Translations under genes and position numbers: made by a program
Source: Lingula anatina
Lineage: Eukaryota; Brachiopoda; Lingulata; Lingulida; Lingulidae
Assembly (NCBI RefSeq): GCF_001039355.2
Contig: NW_019775569.1
Location: 452,642-515,143, forward strand
Reading direction: 5' to 3'
Length of the DNA: 62,502 nucleotides
Shown here: positions 23,601 to 33,025 of the stretch, piece after piece
Position numbering within the stretch: the first letter of the stretch is position 1
Layout: every line of letters starts with the position of its first letter
Notes under the pieces: model-generated
What the model saw: the letters and a program-made list of their open reading frames with translations, nothing else
Databases searched by the model: none
Told to the model about the DNA's origin: nothing

Positions 23601-26600
23601 AATTAAATCTGAGGAAATCTGAAGAAATGTGAAAAAACAGCATAACTTCTAAAATAATGCCCCGATTATGCTGATTTTCGAACTCAACCTGCGTTTTAGT
23701 AAGACTGACCATTCCTGTGAGTTTAATGACAATTGGGCTTTCTGTTTTTCTTATATTGTGTTTACAGTGTTGCATATATGCTGAACAATGAAAAAACCGC
23801 ATAACTACTAAAATAGTGGCCAGATCATGCTGATTTTCGAACTTGACCTGCGTTTTAATAAGATTGATTACTCCTGTGAGTTTCATGACAACAGGCCTAA
23901 TGGTTTTCCTTAAAATGTGTTTACAAGGTTGCATATATGCTGAAAAGTGAAAAAACAGCATAACTTCTACAATAATGGCCCGATCATGCTGATTTTCGAA
24001 CTTGACCTGCGTTTTATGAATATTCATCAGCTCTGTAAATATAAAGCCAAAAAGTAAAACTGCCTTCCACTTATCATGTTTACAAGGAAAGTGCACGGCG
24101 ACGGCATCGGCATCGGCATCGGCATCGCCATCGGCATCGGCATCGGCGACGACAGACGCAGGTGATGGCAATATGTACAGACACATCTGTGTCTGTACAT
24201 AAAAAAAGGTATGTTTGGTGAGAAACTTGTCCTGCCTAATCCACAAGAGTCTTTCTTCAATTTTGTACCAAGCTACAGAGTGGTACATATATGCAATCAA
24301 TAAAAGCTTATTTAATGAAAAATACAAGTTGATGTTAATGCTGAATTTTTTTAATAATGTAGGGATAGATTTGAAAACTACAACGAAGTAACCAACATAA
24401 CATACACTTGACCTCAAAATACTGTTGGAAATAATTTGTTACCTGCATTCAAAATAAAGATTCCTCCAGTCACTGTTACTGCTAACTGAAACCCTCCGGG
24501 AAGTTCTGCTATGTGACCTCCTACAGGGGGACCCAGAATAAAACCAAATGATGACACTGCATTAAATCTGCCAAATACTGCTGAGTGGTGATCTTTTGGT
24601 GTAATATCTGTTATGTAGGCTTTTGAAATATTCTGGCTGTGCTTGAAAATACCTGAAAGAGTGTCAAGAGATAGTTAAATGTATTAAAAGCAGAAATGGA
24701 AATACCAGTATACATCTTTTAAGATGTATATATTTTAAAAATATAAATTGACAAAATTAGCAAAATTAACAATTAGAGTTTAAAAATCTGTTTTATAATA
24801 ATAATATTCTTTATAAAGAAATATGCATACACTGTATTCCAGAGTTGCCCCAGTGGAGTCATCCATCAGAGTCTATGGGTGCATTCCCATAGATTTTAGA
24901 TCGATCTATCCCCGTGGGGAGTCTCACTAGATTACTGTCAGATAATCCAGCTTAAATGTCCATTGCGCCTACTAAAAGCTGCAAGGAGGTAATTAACTTC
25001 CATGCATGGTCGGCTGACAGCAATTTAGCATGAACCCCCAGGGAGTTAGGTCGATCTAGTAAGATCGATCTAAATCTCTGGAAATGCCCTCTATCATAAT
25101 AGTACATAACCTATACTTTACTACCATAATGTCATGACCAAAAGATAATAAGTGTAATAAAAAATATGCATCAGGTCACTAGTTACTCCTAATTACTGGT
25201 ACACTGTCTATAGAGCATATCTAGACCACATGCAATTTGCTTTTTATATGGATCCAAACATTCCTTGCACAAACCACATATTTGTGAGGTAATCATATTT
25301 GGGCAAAATGGCACTGATATGTAACAGTTACTGTTTCTCTTCCAGATAAGAACTTAGTTTGATTCATTCTGCCTCATTTAAAAGAGTCATCACTGTCAAT
25401 GATGGCAAAACAACTGTCAATTAAAGAGCAGTGTCATGTTGAATCTGTTCACAGGTTTCAAAATGCATCAAGTCTTGCTGGACAACGTTGACACATGGAA
25501 AAAAAAAGGCTTACAGACTAATAAGATTTATGTTTGTTTAACTATTTGGCACAAGGAAAAGATCATCATCAATTAAGAAGTAATTACAATCTGATCAGGT
25601 CCTGTTTCTTTATATTAGTTAAAGTTATCCAGAAGAGGATGTTACGAAAAAATCAAAACTGAAAAAGAAATAAAATAGAATCATGAAGGTGCATTTATGT
25701 TACTCGGTATAAAATACGAATTGAAGAAAATTAACCACTGTGAAATTAACTTTATAGAAAAAATTGAAAAAATGAAAAATATCCTGGAAGTTTGGTCCTT
25801 GAGAAATCTTTCAATAATAGGAAAGGTAACAGTGGTTAAAACTTTAATATTTCCTATCTTGGTGCATATACTAACTGCCCTGCCAAACCCCCCAGACTGT
25901 ATCTTTAAAACTATAGATACAATCATATTTAACTTAATCTGGAATTGGAAAAGAGACAAAACAAAACAAGCAACAATATTGTCTGATTACGAAAATGGAG
26001 GGCTTAAGGTACCACAAATAAAACTTTTTACTAAGGCTCTAAAACTTTCATGGCTAAAAAGACTTTTGGATGAAAAAAACGACAGTAAGTGGAAAATGCT
26101 TTTTCTCAGTGAACTGTCAGAAATCAAGGGTAATAAAATATGGACCTTGACAAAAGGGGGATTAAAAACACTACAAGCAACTTATAACCCCTTTTAGCAA
26201 AATTCTATTGATTCTTTGAGTGAAATTCAGGAAAACCCCAGTATAACCCCAGAAGAAACCCTATCACATACATTTGGAAAAACTTAAAAATTAAAATAAA
26301 TAAAAAAATTATCTTCCATAAAAGATGGTGTAAAATGATATTTTCTACATTAATGATATTATAAATAATGTTGGAAATTTCCTTTCTCTAGAGGAACTCA
26401 ATGAAAAATTCAACCTAAACGCTCACTTTCTGGAATACTTTAGTATTCGAAAGAGCGTACCATCTGAATGGCATAAAACTATCTCTACTCATGGAAGAAA
26501 ATTACACATCGTATCCCATGAAATAATTGACTCTATTAAAAAGTTACCAAACCATCCAGATATTTCTACAGAAAATTCCTCCAAGGCCGCACTATATCAC

Positions 26601-29600
26601 CAAACAAAAGTATAGGCAAATGACACGAGAATATTAAAAAGTTCTTAAAAAATGACCTAATATTTAGATCCCCCCTTCCAAGAAACAGATGACACGAAAC
26701 TGCAGACACTTCAATTTAGAATAAATCACAGAATATTCAGTACCAATGTTTATCTTATGAACATTTTTAAAAAGAATCAGAACAGTGTGAATTTTACAAT
26801 GCTGCTAGGGAAACTATTCTTCACGTTTTCTGGGACTGCCCACATGTACAGAATGTTTGGACGTGTGTCATTTGTTCCGTAAAACAAAATTTAGGTGTGG
26901 TCATTGAGAGATCTCCTGAGATTTTTATACTTGGGCTTGTGCTTGTGCCTACAGTATGATATAAAAGTTTTTTTTATTTACTTATCTTAATAATTAAGAA
27001 ATATGTTAGTATATGCAAAACGAGAACAGAAATCCCAAAATGGGAAGGAACTAGACAATATGTTAAATACTATCAAAATATTTGTTTATATTCATTATAT
27101 ATGTATACCGACAAAAAACAACACGTTAAAAGAAAATGGGAAAATATTGATCGCATATTACAATTTAATTGACAAGCAACTAGCAAAGGATATACCTCTT
27201 AGTATTTCAATTGTAAGGTTAACAACATGAATTGTCTATCTCTATTTCTACCCTTTTATGCAATACTGTAACTGTACGACCTTTTTATACTGAGAAAGTA
27301 CAAGTATGTAAGTGTATGAGTGTGTGTGTTTGTGTGTGATTCATAAGCCAAAAACTGTAAGATTGTATATTTATTTGCTACTGAATAAAAAAAAAAAAGT
27401 TATCCAGAAGAAAGCTAGCAGGTTAGGCTTAATATCTATAAATCACCCTAATCCATAGATGCATACATACAGCCAAATATAAAAACTGATATGTATATTG
27501 CAAGTAACTGCTCAAATGGTTACACGAGTCTTCCAAGCAAGATTGTTATAGGCAAAGCAATGTATACATAACCATAGGCAACTCAAAGCTTTACACCTAT
27601 TTTGAGGTGAGATAGCAATTGGTATGGGGCATGGCTTCATCCCTGAACATGATTTTATCATGAAAATTGGCAGAGTTGACCAGGATTGTATAGGCTACAA
27701 TCTCATGTCGTCATTTTGGTTAAAATGTTTTATGTTATGTTATGAGCCCCTCATTACAGATATTCATTTAACAAAGGCATTGTTTTGCTATCTCACCAAT
27801 AAAATCTAAAAATAAGACTTTTAAGAAAAATCGCTGGCAGGATTTTGGAATACTAAATGGTGTCATTAAATCAGCGTTGAAACAGAGATCATAGGTGCTC
27901 AGGTAAAAGAGAAATTTTTCAGTTTTTACCCTAAAATCGCAATTATGTCATCACCCGTGAGATGACATATGTGTAAATGTTAATTTAGTCATTGAACACT
28001 GAAAATTTATTTATTACCCAAAAGAATGTACGTAAGGCAGTAAATAAGGAGTTTTTGGCAAAAGGTAACAATATCTTTAACACTTTAACTAAATCTGAGG
28101 AAACCACATTTATAACAAAAATATGCAAAATAACTTCATAAAAAATAAACTAATCAAGATAATTCTCAAACTTGATCTATATATCAGGCCTTTGAATCAG
28201 TCCTGCAAGTTTCTCTTTCATTCCATTTCCCAATCTACCTCTCCAGATTCCTATAAACTTGTTATATATTTGAAGGCTTTCGTCTTACCAGTCACAAAGA
28301 GGTTCTATACCAAATGGAAAGGGTCATCTATAAAACCCCTTCCTCTGAGAGGTAAGCTTTGATAATTGTGCCCTTTGGGCTGCTCTAACATGGGATCACA
28401 ACATTGGCAAACCTGCTTCAATTAAACAAATCAGGTGAAGATGAGTGCTCCATACACCCAGTAAAGTTTTGACAGTCATCATATACATAGCCTCTACATT
28501 GCTTACTGTAAGCAATTGCCTAGCCAAGACACGCAGCTCTATAAGATCACCGGTAAAAATGCCACTTCAAACACTTTTCTTTTGACCCAACAAAGGAAAT
28601 CTACATTTCTGTACATGTTCATGAATGCAACAAATTTCCACACATAGCATCTCTTTTGTCTATACTGGTTATCTAACACATGGCCATCTTGTGTGAATGT
28701 AGCTCCAAGATAGGATTTATAATTCTTAACCTCAATATCACCAATCCTTATAGGGGCTTTATCACCAAACTCTCAATTAATGACCATAAATTTAGTTTTA
28801 AATTGATCCCAACCCCCAAATTTTTACAAAAATTGACAATGATACCCATTTTCTAATTGCTTCCTCTCTACTCATTGCAAGGAGGATCGTATCATCCATT
28901 AACAGTAACAAGTGGAGATTCTGTATAAATCCATTTGGTTTACATCTGATTAACTGGTTAACATACAAACAAAACAGTAAAAAATCTTTCTCCTTTTTAC
29001 TATTGTTGAACCTGGAACTTATTCATTATGTTAAACTTTTACCTGATGGAATTCTTGCCAGAAACATTATCACCAGTGAGTAAGAAAACCCTAATAACAA
29101 GTAGCCAAAAGCTGAGAGAATGAGGCACAGAATCAGTGCATGTCTGTGACCTGAAACATCACTCCACTTGCCCTGGAAAGGAGAAATAAAGGACACAGTG
29201 AGAAAAGGGGAATGCAGGTTCGATTTATCAATCTGCCAAGGCCAAATTGATATTTCAATCCTGCCTAAGGCAATTTAAAACCTGAATTGACTTAAATTTT
29301 GCCTAGACCTATTTAAAATCTGTTCGCATTTCAATCTGATCTGCAACATATCATGTTCTTTGAGACAATACAGCTCTTCTAGAGCTTTGAAATTGATGTC
29401 CATGCATATTGTAAGGAATGCTAGACAATGATGCATGTTAATTTTACATTTAGATAATTGCAAGATAATGGCATAACACAGTGGTGCTCTGCTGCACTAC
29501 ATGTAATAGTAGAGACTAGGGTGATAAGCTCTGCCACTGAGCACATTTGAAGAAATAAAGCAAAGAGTTTACTGCCACATGGTTGTAAACAGAAGTCATA

Positions 29601-30524
29601 TAGAAAGTATATATTTTGAATCATCCAGTTACATTATACTGAGATAATAAGAAAATTTACTGACTTAGGCAAACTCATCATTATGTGTGGAAGACATTGA
29701 ATACTTACAACAATGGGACCAGCAACAAACTGCAGAGTGCCATATAAGGAACCTTCAAAATAATGTTTCAAAAATACATAATAAAAATATACTTTGAACA
29801 CAGCTGTCAGTTTGTAATCAAGTACAATGAAGACAATATTACTCATGCATTATTCTTTAAAGGGCCACTCCACAAATGAGTTTTCGTTAGGTAAAGAGCA
29901 ATTTCTCCAACACAATTTAATCTAATTTAAATTGAATTTTTGCTTGACCCATCCCAGCACTTGGATTTGATGTTTTATTTCATTTTTACTTAATAAGCAC
30001 TTTAGTTTGAAATAAATGGCTAGTCAAATAGAACTGCTGTCAGGCGCATTGCCTCGTTTTTTCACAAGAAAATGGCAGGCAGTTTTGTAGCATGGCTCTG
30101 TGCTGTGTACAATACACACATTGCAGGCTGACAATGGTTACATAAGAAGATAATAATGACACAAGGTAGGCTTGAGATAAACTTTTATTTAAAGGATTTT
30201 GTCTTAAGAGTTTGAATTGGGAAATAAAAAGCTTGACAGGAAATAAATATGACAGTGGAGGACTTTCAAATGCTAGGAGAGAATCTCTAAAAGTTCATTT
30301 TGGCAGGAAAATCTGGCAGAGTGGCCCTTCAACGTATGAAGTTCAATAAGTGCAAATTTTGATAATACTGTAGCTTGTGTGCCATGGGTGTCACGTTGTT
30401 AAGTATTATTAGAATGTCAAACAGCAGTTAACTTACCCAACATCCCTATAACAGTGGAAGAGGCCCCCAGGTCCATTGCATAGCTGGAGAGTAACGGCAG
30501 GAAAAGGCTCACACCAAACAAGTC
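19893..30524 (-). CDS. MFSD9: MFSD9-like major facilitator superfamily transporter (five exons, 5' end missing)
   Basis: Multi-pass membrane carrier of the major facilitator superfamily; the substrate of MFSD9 is not established. Coding exons in order are 30524-30437, 29752-29709, 29172-29043, 24652-24443 and 20635-19893. All have GT-AG junctions and compatible phases (0/1, 1/0, 0/1, 1/1, 1/stop), giving 404 residues. Helix 1 starts DLFGVSLFLPLL. The MFS loop motif GKWSDVSGHRHA (family pattern GxxxDxxGxR) opens exon 3. RIPSG joins IFKHSQNISKAYITD across the exon 3/4 junction, then FILGPPVGGHIAEL and FILNAG; these blocks are what I recognise as MFSD9. The last exon has a hydrophilic linker and the second six-helix half, ending RKID. 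Human MFSD9 is about 474 residues, so the N-terminal exon is missing. MFSD10 is the nearest alternative. Confidence 0.85.
20640..22250. other. MFSD9-like intron, left part
   Basis: Intronic for the minus-strand gene. It contains A/T-rich simple repeats (AAT/AAAT tracts at about 21,285-21,357, an A run near 21,805) and no exon-like segment. Confidence 0.5.
22661..23531. other. Assembly gap (871 N)
   Basis: Run of N with repeat copy 2 on both sides, so the gap probably reflects unresolved tandem-repeat sequence. The open frames that cross it are meaningless. Confidence 0.95.
24098..24152. repeat. (GGCATC)n hexanucleotide array
   Basis: Roughly eight GGCATC-like units in the place where other copies of the repeat family carry a GAC/GGC-rich tract. 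Confidence 0.85.
24443..24652 (-). CDS. MFSD9: MFSD9-like, fourth coding exon found
   Basis: Bounded by CTTTCAG at 24,653 and GCAG|GTAACA at 24,443/24,442; 210 bases, phase 1 at both ends. It encodes IFKHSQNISKAYITDIT, then SAVFGRFNAVSSFGF, then ILGPPVGGHIAELPGG and GGIFILNA. This covers the loop and helices 4-6 region and is the most diagnostic block for MFSD9. It is too short and too split by frame to show as a long open frame. Confidence 0.88.
24873..25093. mobile_element. MITE family B, copy 1
   Basis: Ends are GGGTGCATTCCC and, in reverse complement, GAGGGCATTTCC, continuing into inverted TTTAGATCGATCT on both sides. The interior CCCCGTGGGGAGTCTCAC, AGATTACTGTCAGATAATCC and GAACCCCCAGGGAGTTAGG is shared with 36,437-36,650. 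Flanks TCTAT on both sides suggest a 3-5 base target duplication. Confidence 0.8.
25095..25620. other. MFSD9-like intron, nothing recognised
   Basis: AT-rich intronic sequence with no repeat or exon that I can bound. Confidence 0.4.
25621..27411 (+). mobile_element. L1/Tx1-type LINE, 5'-truncated, with target-site duplication
   Basis: A 16-base direct repeat AAAGTTATCCAGAAGA flanks the insert (25,621-25,636 and 27,396-27,411). The right copy directly follows a poly-A tail, so the insert (25,637-27,395) and its plus orientation are well supported. An open frame at 25,697-26,197 encodes the post-catalytic part of an L1-clade reverse transcriptase: WSLRNLSIIGKVTVVKTL, then LIWNWKRDKTKQ, then ENGGLKVPQIKLFTKALKLS. 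Further on, frames are broken, but the C-terminal ETILHVFWDCPHVQNVW block (about 26,810-26,865) is readable. Endonuclease and catalytic YxDD region are missing. It sits in the MFSD9-like intron, antisense to the gene. Confidence 0.9.
27420..28365. other. MFSD9-like intron
   Basis: AT-rich. The stretch at about 28,120-28,220 resembles an internal unit of the HINE-like repeat (CATAAAAAATAAACTAATCAAG, CTTGATCTATAT), too diverged to bound. Confidence 0.4.
28370..28965 (-). pseudogene. LINE reverse-transcriptase relic
   Basis: The minus strand shows the catalytic box of a LINE reverse transcriptase, LHLLLLMDDTILLAMSREEA (about 28,865-28,930), with MDDT in place of the usual F/YADDT. After frameshifts come RIGDIEVKNYKSYLGATF, GHVLDNQYRQKR, VKRKVFEVAFLPVIL and TLLGVWSTHLHL. 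These correspond to the YLGA-x-F, R/K-x-VFD-A and LLGVRKST blocks of a LINE family common in marine invertebrates. Several stops and frameshifts show it is dead. It is a different LINE from the one at 25.6-27.4 kb and lies in the same intron. Confidence 0.75.
29043..29172 (-). CDS. MFSD9: MFSD9-like, third coding exon found
   Basis: Acceptor CCTTTCCAG, donor ATCAG|GTAAAA; 130 bases, phase 0 to 1. It encodes GKWSDVSGHRHALILCLILS then AFGYLLLGFSYSL and MFLARIPS. It carries the MFS loop 2-3 motif and helices 3 and the start of 4. Confidence 0.88.
29709..29752 (-). CDS. MFSD9: MFSD9-like, second coding exon found
   Basis: A 44-base exon between TTTTGAAG and GTAAGTATT. It encodes SLYGTLQFVAGPIV after a split glycine codon. 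It links DLGASSTVIGMLG of the previous exon to GKWSD of the next with matching phase. This corresponds to helix 2 of the transporter. Confidence 0.83.
29760..30430. other. MFSD9-like intron, nothing recognised
   Basis: Intronic, AT-rich, without a bounded repeat. Confidence 0.4.
30437..30524 (-). CDS. MFSD9: MFSD9-like, first coding exon found (not the gene's first)
   Basis: Acceptor TAATGTAG, donor TTGG|GTAAGT; 88 bases. It encodes DLFGVSLFLPLLSSY then AMDLGASSTVIGML, the second half of helix 1 and the loop to helix 2. No suitable start codon lies in it, so at least one more 5' exon is needed. No convincing one was found between 30,530 and 35,000. Confidence 0.86.
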
Positions 30525-30529
30525 CTACA

Positions 30530-33025
30530 TTAGATGAAACAAATAACAATTTATAAAAACTAACACACATACACACACATTTATCACAAGACATATTGTG
30601 ATTCATTGGCAATGGCTGATTGTCCTAAAACAGTTGCTGTTTAATCAACTTGGATTTCTCAGCTAGTAAAAAATAAAATGGATGATGAATTTCATATGCC
30701 AGCTTTGAAATGAAAGGAATTTGTGCAGTTTTTTTCTTTTTTTTTTTTTAATAAAAAAAAAAACAAGGTCTGTTATTCATAATTTGAGTGATAAGAAAAC
30801 CTGGAACAAACTTAATTCAGTGCAAGCCCACTATTATCTATAAGATGAGACCAGACTGAAAATCAAAACAGACCAAATTTTCAAAAACAAAGAAAAAATA
30901 AATAAGACTTAAAAAAAAAAAAAAAATTGAAAAAGCATTGGTAGCCATAGTTACCCCTCCCTCAAAAACAAACAAGCAAACAGACAGACAGACAACAGGC
31001 ATGCAGATAGCGGACAGACAGACAGCAGGCATGCAGACAGTGGGCAGACAGACAACAGACAAACAAACAAACAGACAGACAAACAGATAAACAAACATAC
31101 AAACATACAGACAGACAAACAAACAAACGTCAATCCACACGCCGATAGTAAACCTGGCGTCCATATTATACTACTCAGATAGCTTTATTCATTAAATAGG
31201 TTGTAGAGAAATGCTACAAAAGAAAGTAATGAAGAGTTCAAACATATTTTGTCTGGAGAGTCTATTATCTGAGCACAATAACAATGTTTAAAACATAAAA
31301 TGACACATAAATGGCCTTAATCAACATCGCAAAATATAATCGCTTTCACTGTCACCTGTCTAACCCTGGTAGTCAGCCATTTTGACACTGTTTGAAATAA
31401 TGCGGGTTCTCGAGTCAGATCCAAGATGTAAAAAACAGAAAACGAGCAGTGGAGAACATGGACGTAAAGATCGAGGAAGAGGAAAATGTGTTATGAACTT
31501 TTGCAGGTCACAAGTGAGTTATATTCACTACAAGTACAATGTAGTTTACAGATAGGGAAGGTGGTGGAGAAATCAAAATGTCTGACAGGGGAAGTCAAGT
31601 AGCTTAAATAATCAGAAAACATTTCCAAATGTAACGTGCTTACAGTCCCCGAACCACTCACAATGAGTTCTGTTTGCAAGACACTGTAAATATAATGAAA
31701 TTCTGTGGCTCACAGTTTACACTAACAGAAGAAGTCAAATCATCTGAAGCCCATCATAAAATGCACAAATCTTTATTGTTATGAAAGATCGGGGATAAAA
31801 ATGCAACATTTTGAATGCAGGGATTGCACTTTGCCCTTCAATGTGGTCATCTACCAGTACTTACCTCACATCAGATCCTCATGAGATACATTGTAACTCG
31901 CATACTACATGTAGTAGGGGTATTTTTTTGTACAACATGTACAACAATTTTTTTGTACAACAAGGATCTAACGTATAAATTTAAGAATATTTTAGTGAAT
32001 TTTATTATGAAGATTTGAATTACTTAGCCTTTTAGAGGAGGAATTGGGCAATACTCCCCTTCGAGCAAGAGTGGAGAGATCAGGTATGTTAAATATTTTA
32101 ATCAGAGCCACAGGTTGATTTTTCATCTGTTATCTGACATGATGTGTGATTATGTAATTTCATCCTTAATGATTTAATCCACCTATAGTTGTTTCTCTTA
32201 GAATTACCATTTTTAGTATAATTATATTATGTATATTGCAACTTTTGGTTGCAAATAAATTTAATAATTATAATTAATAATATATTATTATTTCTATTTA
32301 CAAAGTATAAGTTGTAGTGTCAATATACTGTTTATAATTCTAGTAATAACTGGATAGAGATTGTGAATAAAATATAGTAGTAAAAACATCCAAACATCTT
32401 TTCCTTGTTTAAGCAAAATGGATGTATACATGAGCACTGTAGATCAACAAATTACCCCCTCTCCTTCACTGTAATGACCCATTAGAGCTAGTAACAACAG
32501 TTTCCATACAAAAGGGTATGGCATGAAAAGGGCCTAACATGACAAATACAAATAATGTTTCATAAGTAAAATATACATAATATTATTCAAAGACATGCAA
32601 GGAACAAAAGGGTATAAATATTTCTTTAAAAAAAGTTTGACTCACTAACATAAAATTAAAATTGTCATGGCCGAGTGGGCAACTGAATACAGGCACAAGT
32701 GTTAACTAAAACCATTCTAGTAGGTCTAACAAAACATGACATACAATCATTTTATTTACTGAGTACGGAATATTATGCTGTTACAAACTTAGAAGTTAAA
32801 CTAGCTGCAAAATTGGGAAATTGGTAACATAATTCTGCATCTGGTGAACTGGTGATCTTACATAATCTGACAACACACTGGTTTGAAGTCTGGTTGAAGT
32901 CACAATATGCCACCAGTACCTTTCCATACATAACATGGAGTCAAGATTTAAAAAGTAATAATGGACCAAAAATTGTTTCTTCATATAACATATAGGGAGG
33001 GAAGACCACCCTGACTTTCAATTTA
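30530..33025. other. 5' intron/flank of MFSD9-like gene
   Basis: Contains a CAGA/CAAA low-complexity tract (30,966-31,128) and AT-rich sequence. A 40-base segment at 31,644-31,683 has a good acceptor (ATATTTACAG) and a GTAAGC donor on the minus strand. Its reading before DLFGVS shows no helix-like residues, so I do not call it an exon. Confidence 0.35.
30966..31128. repeat. Cryptic ACAGACAGACAAAC low-complexity tract
   Basis: A mixture of CAGA, CAAA and GCATGCAGA units over about 160 bases. The Cys/Leu/Val-rich minus-strand open frames through it are artefacts of the repeat. Confidence 0.9.

Larger units (their letters stand above)
22251..24206. mobile_element. HINE/pearl-like repeat, copy 2 (contains N gap)
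   Basis: The 5' end AACAAGGCAGCAAAGCTGTC is at 22,251, the 3' hairpin at 24,174-24,199 (loop TC), followed by ATAAAA. The first 400 bases are nearly identical to 62,014-62,440. Core units recur with GCATATATGC boxes at 23,771 and 23,930, 159 bases apart. The pre-hairpin microsatellite has expanded to a GGCATC hexamer array (about 24,100-24,150). An assembly gap removes the middle. It lies in the MFSD9-like intron. Confidence 0.8.

Noticed and set aside
23596-24417. 273-codon minus-strand open frame with repeated TQVKFENQHD-like blocks
   Set aside because: The protein-level repeats are the tandem core units of repeat copy 2, and the Asp/Ala-rich part is the GGCATC array. The same units elsewhere are not open.
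30838-31164. Cys/Leu/Val-rich minus-strand open frames resembling membrane or cysteine-rich proteins
   Set aside because: Direct translation of a CAGA/CAAA low-complexity tract.
31644-31683. Candidate first exon for the MFSD9-like gene
   Set aside because: Splice sites look good, but the encoded residues are polar where helix 1 should begin, and there is no start codon.
31491-31900. Donor-like CTGATGTGAG|GTAAGTACTGG at about 31,865 as a source of MFSD9 exon 1
   Set aside because: The only frame that would fit the next exon has a stop four codons before the donor.
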